Assembly (NCBI RefSeq): GCF_006227205.1
Contig: NZ_VCNG01000024.1
Coordinates: forward strand, 1-64,000
Origin: Pseudomonas sp. ICMP22404
GTDB taxonomy: Bacteria > Pseudomonadota > Gammaproteobacteria > Pseudomonadales > Pseudomonadaceae
Direction of reading: 5' to 3'
DNA: 64,000 nucleotides
A model generated the notes under the pieces. It did no database searches. It saw only the letters and a list, made by a program, of their open reading frames with translations, and had not been told where the DNA came from. This document shows positions 60,226 through 64,000 of the stretch, in pieces (position 1 is the first letter of the stretch; every line of letters begins with the position of its first letter). The position numbers and the translations under genes were made by a program.

Positions 60226-61935
60226 ATGAGCGACAACACTGCTTCCCCGACCGTGCCGACACCTGTCGCTAAACCTGCGCGCCGCTGGCCGGCGCTGCTG
60301 ATCGGGCTGTGCCTGGTGGCCGGTGTCGCCGCCGGGTTGGGCTGGTTCATGCACAAGCCCAAGGCGCCGCCCACGGCGCTGGCCCTGGAAAAGCTCGGCC
60401 TGAGTCGTCCCGACGGGCTGCTCGAAGCCCATTCCCTGAGCCAGTTGCCCAAGGACCTGTTAGCGGTGCCGTTCCTCAAGGCCACGCTCACCGAGGATTT
60501 CGTCTTCTATTACCAGGCCCATGCCGACCGCCTGGGGCTGATCGGCAGCCTGCGCCGGATCATCTACGAGCATGACCTGAAGCTGCAGGACAGCCTGATC
60601 GAAGAGCTTTTCGACCAGCCGGCCGATGTGGCGCTGTGGCGCGGCGCGGATGGCCGGCTCAAGGATTTCCTGCTGGTGATGGACCGCGGCGGGTTGGCCA
60701 AGGTGCTGGAACCGCTGGCGAAAGTCGCCCTGGACGATACGCAGTTGAGCAAGCTCAGCGACCTGAAGGTCGGCGGCGATGACGTCGCGCTCTACCAGCT
60801 CAGCTACAACGCCAGCAAATCCCTGGTCTTCGCCTCCCACGGCGACAAGCTGGTGGTGCTGTCCGACCCGACCAAGCTCTATGACCCGGCCAATGGGGCG
60901 TCCGAAGAGCACGGCAGCGTTTCGACCACCGCGCTGGCTGCGCTGCTCAATGGCGACAAACTCTTCACCGAAGCCTTCGGCCTGCCGCCCAAGGCGCCTG
61001 AGGTCAAGCAACGTATCTCGGTCAATGCCAGCGTGCTTGCCATGGGCTACCAGCGTTTCATCCCGAACTTCGCCGGGTTGCGTTTCGACATGGACGACAA
61101 GGGCTGGCACAGCTTCCTGGCCATGGACGAACTGGAGAACCAGCCGGATTTCGACTTCAAGCCGATCTGGCAAGCCATGCCCGTGGGCGCGAGTGCCTGC
61201 GTGGCCTTGCCATTGGCCGCTGAACAACAGAAACCGCTGCTGGTGAAACTCGGTGCCGAGGAGAAAGCCGCCCAGGCCATGGTCGACCATATGGCCGGCG
61301 CGGCGGGCCTGTGCTGGTACGCCGATTCGCGGCTGTACACGCCGCTGCTGGTGGCCAGCCTGAACGAAGACGACGGCAAGATCGACGCCGACCTGGGCAA
61401 CCTGTTCGGGTCGATGGTGGGCGCCTATGAAAACAATGTGGCCGAGCACGCGTTCCCGGTTGTCGAGAAGCAGGAAGGCTCGATGCATCATTGGCAGCGC
61501 CAGGTGAGCTCCAATTTCGGCCCGTACCTGGCCAAGGACTCGCTGCAACCCGATGCCATCACCGGCAAGGCGTTCATGCGGGTCAGCCTGGCGCGCCACG
61601 GTTCGACCCTGCTGTTCTCCCTCGACGACAAACTGGTGGACAAGGCTCTCGGTACCCTCGACAAGCGCTTCCCGCCGATGGCCGACGTGGTGCCCAAGGA
61701 TCTGCTGATGCCGTTCTACTTCGGCCCGGACTCCATGGCCCAACTGATGCAGCGTGAAACCCTGGACAGCTTGCCCCAGGACATGGAACCGGTGTTCTAC
61801 AACGCCGCGCAGACCTACCTGATTCCAAAACTGCGCACCCTCGGCGGTTATGGCAAATACGCGTTGACCCTGCCGGCAGGCAGCGAGCCGGACGGCCACT
61901 GGCAGTGGTTGCCGCTGGAATGGAAAGCACTGTGA
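60226..61935 (+). CDS. magB: YfaA-like DUF2138 membrane-anchored protein (MagB)
   Basis: The protein is 569 aa from the ATG at 60226; a GTG at 60220 is equally possible. There is one N-terminal membrane helix (about 22-41) with the rest periplasmic. DUF2138 features include VLMDRGGLAKVLEPLAKVAL-like segments and a repeated Asp/Lys-rich beta domain. It follows magA by 33 nt and overlaps magC. Confidence 0.85.
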   Translation: MSDNTASPTVPTPVAKPARRWPALLIGLCLVAGVAAGLGWFMHKPKAPPTALALEKLGLSRPDGLLEAHSLSQLPKDLLAVPFLKATLTEDFVFYYQAHADRLGLIGSLRRIIYEHDLKLQDSLIEELFDQPADVALWRGADGRLKDFLLVMDRGGLAKVLEPLAKVALDDTQLSKLSDLKVGGDDVALYQLSYNASKSLVFASHGDKLVVLSDPTKLYDPANGASEEHGSVSTTALAALLNGDKLFTEAFGLPPKAPEVKQRISVNASVLAMGYQRFIPNFAGLRFDMDDKGWHSFLAMDELENQPDFDFKPIWQAMPVGASACVALPLAAEQQKPLLVKLGAEEKAAQAMVDHMAGAAGLCWYADSRLYTPLLVASLNEDDGKIDADLGNLFGSMVGAYENNVAEHAFPVVEKQEGSMHHWQRQVSSNFGPYLAKDSLQPDAITGKAFMRVSLARHGSTLLFSLDDKLVDKALGTLDKRFPPMADVVPKDLLMPFYFGPDSMAQLMQRETLDSLPQDMEPVFYNAAQTYLIPKLRTLGGYGKYALTLPAGSEPDGHWQWLPLEWKAL

Positions 61936-62570
61936 CCGGATTGATCCGCACGCTCGGGCTGATGGCACTGTTCCTCGGAGGGCAGGCCTTTGCCGTGGAA
62001 ACGCCGGCGCTGGATGTGCAGCAATCCCAGGTGTTCCGTGCCTGGTTCGTGCGCATCGCCGAGGAGCAGTTGAGCCGGGGGCCGAGCCCGCGTTGGTATC
62101 AGCAGGACTGTGCCGGGCTGGTGCGTTTTGCCGCCAACGAAGCGCTGAAGGTCCACAACGAAAAATGGCTGCGCAGCAACGGCCTGTCCAATCGCTACCT
62201 GCCGCCGGAGCTTGAGCTGAGCGACGAGCAGCGGCGCCTGGCCCAGCAATGGCAGCAGGGCGGCGGCAAGGTCGGGCCCTACGTCAACGCCATCAAGTTG
62301 ATTCAATTCAACAGTCGCCTGGTGGGCCGTGACGTGGCCCAGGCCCGTCCCGGCGACCTGATGTTCTTCGATCAGGGCGATGACCAGCACCTGATGATCT
62401 GGATGGGCCGCTACATCGCCTATCACACCGGCACCACAACCCCTACCGACAACGGCATGCGCTCCGCAAGCCTGCAACAACTCATGAACTGGAAGGACAC
62501 CCGATGGATACCCGACGCAGCCAACCCCAACTTCATCGGCGTCTATCGACTCAACTTTCTCTCCCAATGA
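61932..62570 (+). CDS. magC: YfaT-like DUF1175 protein (MagC)
   Basis: The protein is 212 aa from the GTG at 61932, which gives a neat signal peptide (MTGLIRTLGLMALFLGGQAF) and the same 4-base GTGA overlap seen at other junctions in this window; an ATG at 61920 is the alternative. The NlpC/P60-like features CAGLVRFAANEAL (Cys) and HLMIWMGRYIAYHTG (His) suggest a cysteine peptidase or amidase fold. It overlaps magD by 4 bases. Confidence 0.85.
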   Translation: MTGLIRTLGLMALFLGGQAFAVETPALDVQQSQVFRAWFVRIAEEQLSRGPSPRWYQQDCAGLVRFAANEALKVHNEKWLRSNGLSNRYLPPELELSDEQRRLAQQWQQGGGKVGPYVNAIKLIQFNSRLVGRDVAQARPGDLMFFDQGDDQHLMIWMGRYIAYHTGTTTPTDNGMRSASLQQLMNWKDTRWIPDAANPNFIGVYRLNFLSQ

Positions 62571-64000
62571 CCGGTGCCCGCATGCTGCGCTTGTGTTCGA
62601 AACTGTCCCTGCTGTTTGCCTTGTTGCTGGCCTCCTTCGTTCACGCCGAAGACACGGTGGAACCAAGCGGCTACACGCCGGTGTCCGGTGAAAGCTTCTT
62701 CCTGCTGGCCGACAGCAGTTTTGCCAGCGATGAGCAGGCCATGGTACGCCTCGAGGCACCGGGCCGCGACTATCGCCGGTTCCGCATGGAGCCTTACGGT
62801 GGCGCCGATATCCGCGTCTATCGCATCGAAAAGCCCCTGGACTTCCTCAAGCGCCAGAAGAACCTGCACCGCGTCGTCAGCGACGGCCAGTTCAAGGGTG
62901 AAGGGCTTTCGAACACCCTCGCGTACCTGTGGGACAACTGGTACCGCAAGTCCCGGCGGGTCATGCAGCGGGCGTTCTCCTACGAGTCCCGCCAACAGGT
63001 CACCGAAGAAGTACCGGAGCTGAAGATCGGTGACGCCCTGGTCGCACCGACGCCTTACGAGGCTCCGGCCCAGTTCGCCCTGATCCCTGGCCTGCCGCTG
63101 GTCAGCCAATTCCGTTATCCGCTGTGGCAGGCCAAGCCGATCCAGCCGCCGGCAGGCGTCAATTTGGCCGGTTCGTCCAGCGAGTTCGTCAACGTCGCGC
63201 CGGGCAACGTCTACGTCCCGCTCGGCCAGCTCAAACCAGGCCTGTACCTGGTGGAAGCACTGGTCGGCAAGTACCGGGCGACCACCATGGTCTTCGTCTC
63301 GAACACCGTGGCGGTGAGCAAGATTTCCGGCGACGAGCTGCTGGTCTGGGCCGCCCGCAAACATGAAGGCAGCTCGGTGCCCAAGGTCAATGTGCTGTGG
63401 ACCGACGGCCTGGGCGTGATGAACAGCGGTGCTACCGATGAAAGCGGCCTGCTGCGCCTCAAACACGTCAGCCCGGAGCGTTCGTTCGTGATTGGCGAGG
63501 ATGAGGAGGGTGGGGTATTCGTCTCCGAGAACTTCTACTACGACAGCGAAATCTACGACACCAAGCTCTACGCCTTCACCGACCGACCGCTGTATCGCCC
63601 GGGGGATTGGGTCTCGCTGAAGATCGTCGGCCGTGAGTTCAAGAATGCCCGCGACTCGGTGCAACCGACGGCGGCCGACGTCAACGTCAGCGTGCTGGAT
63701 GCCACGGGCACCGCGCTGCAGACCCTGGCCCTGAAACTGGACTCCAAGGCCGGTACCCAAGGCCGTTTCCAACTGCCGGAAAACGCTGTGGCCGGTGGCT
63801 ATGAACTGCGCTTCAGCTACAAGGACCAGCTCTATAGCAGCGCCTTCCGCGTGGCTGAATACATCAAGCCGCATTTCGAGATCGCCTTGAACCTGGCCAA
63901 GCAGGAATACCGCACCGGCGAGCTGGTCAAGGGCAACCTCGTGCTGCTGTACCCGGACGGCAAGCCCGTGGTCGATGCCGCGGTGAGCCTGAGCCTGCGG
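62567..64000 (+). CDS. magD: Alpha-2-macroglobulin-family protein (MagD / YfaS), 3' end outside window
   Basis: The ATG at 62567 overlaps the magC stop (ATGA); 478 codons are visible and the frame is open at the window end. A signal peptide (MLRLCSKLSLLFALLLASF after MTGAR) has no lipobox, so the protein is periplasmic and not a lipoprotein. MG-type beta domains are seen, with the family segment AFTDRPLYRPGDWVSLKIV (about 340-358). The thioester region, if any, lies outside the window. Such proteins are thought to trap foreign proteases. Confidence 0.9.
   Translation, partial: MTGARMLRLCSKLSLLFALLLASFVHAEDTVEPSGYTPVSGESFFLLADSSFASDEQAMVRLEAPGRDYRRFRMEPYGGADIRVYRIEKPLDFLKRQKNLHRVVSDGQFKGEGLSNTLAYLWDNWYRKSRRVMQRAFSYESRQQVTEEVPELKIGDALVAPTPYEAPAQFALIPGLPLVSQFRYPLWQAKPIQPPAGVNLAGSSSEFVNVAPGNVYVPLGQLKPGLYLVEALVGKYRATTMVFVSNTVAVSKISGDELLVWAARKHEGSSVPKVNVLWTDGLGVMNSGATDESGLLRLKHVSPERSFVIGEDEEGGVFVSENFYYDSEIYDTKLYAFTDRPLYRPGDWVSLKIVGREFKNARDSVQPTAADVNVSVLDATGTALQTLALKLDSKAGTQGRFQLPENAVAGGYELRFSYKDQLYSSAFRVAEYIKPHFEIALNLAKQEYRTGELVKGNLVLLYPDGKPVVDAAVSLSLR

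Noticed and set aside
1..64000. tRNA or rRNA genes
   Set aside because: No T-loop-type GGTTCGAATCC blocks with matching acceptor stems and no rRNA signatures were seen on reading; a tRNAscan run would settle it.

Overview
This window is chromosomal DNA from a Pseudomonas of the P. fluorescens group. The evidence is the gene order tuf / S10-spc-alpha ribosomal superoperon / katA / ferritin / uvrA / YajR-like MFS / ssb; the order epimerase / ompW(oprG) / zinc-type ABC cluster / thioredoxin-TPR / nrdR-ribD-ribE-ribBX-ribH-nusB-thiL-pgpA-ribA / dxs-ispA-xseB; GC-rich coding sequence; and many copies of a GTGGGAGCGAGCCTGCTCGCGA-type REP repeat. Species cannot be named from the sequence alone. I see no rRNA, tRNA, prophage, IS element or CRISPR array.

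Layout. 1-14,591: end of tuf, then 29 genes on the + strand for ribosomal proteins, SecY and RpoA. Three junctions (before rpsJ, rpsH and rpsM) share one design: an intrinsic-terminator hairpin followed at once by a sigma70-type promoter with a 17-bp spacer. 14,773-21,962: katA, a ferritin (bfrA/ftnA), uvrA (minus, TTG start), a YajR-like MFS transporter and ssb. 22,008-26,483: a small membrane protein, an isochorismatase-family hydrolase divergent from a GlxA-type AraC regulator, and a DUF3182-like protein overlapping an alpha/beta hydrolase. 26,592-30,655 (minus): overlapping operon DUF72 - EEP phosphatase - cardiolipin synthase ClsB - YbhN flippase-like protein, the Pseudomonas form of E. 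coli ybhPON. 30,855-39,483: an MscS-family channel, the Lhr helicase and two SDR-type sugar-nucleotide genes. 39,620-43,792 (minus): OmpW/OprG with a good ANR box, then a four-gene set (His-rich DUF2796 protein, ABC ATPase, FtsX/MacB-like permease, DUF3299 protein) with a candidate Zur operator in front, probably zinc-related. 43,925-46,425: small protein, CnoX/YbbN-like thioredoxin-TPR, methyltransferase, lipoprotein. 46,554-54,546: nrdR and the riboflavin/nusB/thiL/pgpA/ribA block. 54,722-57,860 (minus): dxs, ispA, xseB. 57,997-59,133 (minus): a Fic AMPylase with a C-terminal winged helix, preceded by two 29-bp palindromes. 59,404-64,000: start of an alpha-2-macroglobulin (mag / yfaPATS) operon, cut by the window edge.

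How the genes work together. The riboflavin block supplies the whole FMN/FAD precursor route: RibBX gives the DHBP step only (its GTP-cyclohydrolase half has lost its zinc ligands), the stand-alone RibA supplies GTP cyclohydrolase II, and RibD, RibH and RibE complete the path. NusB partners with S10 (NusE, rpsJ) from the start of the window. Dxs and IspA open and extend isoprenoid synthesis. KatA and the ferritin link peroxide defence with iron storage. The most interesting signals are the Fic operators, the zinc-type ABC cluster with its putative Zur and ANR sites, the repeated terminator-promoter junctions, and the REPIN population, which starts only after about 26.5 kb.
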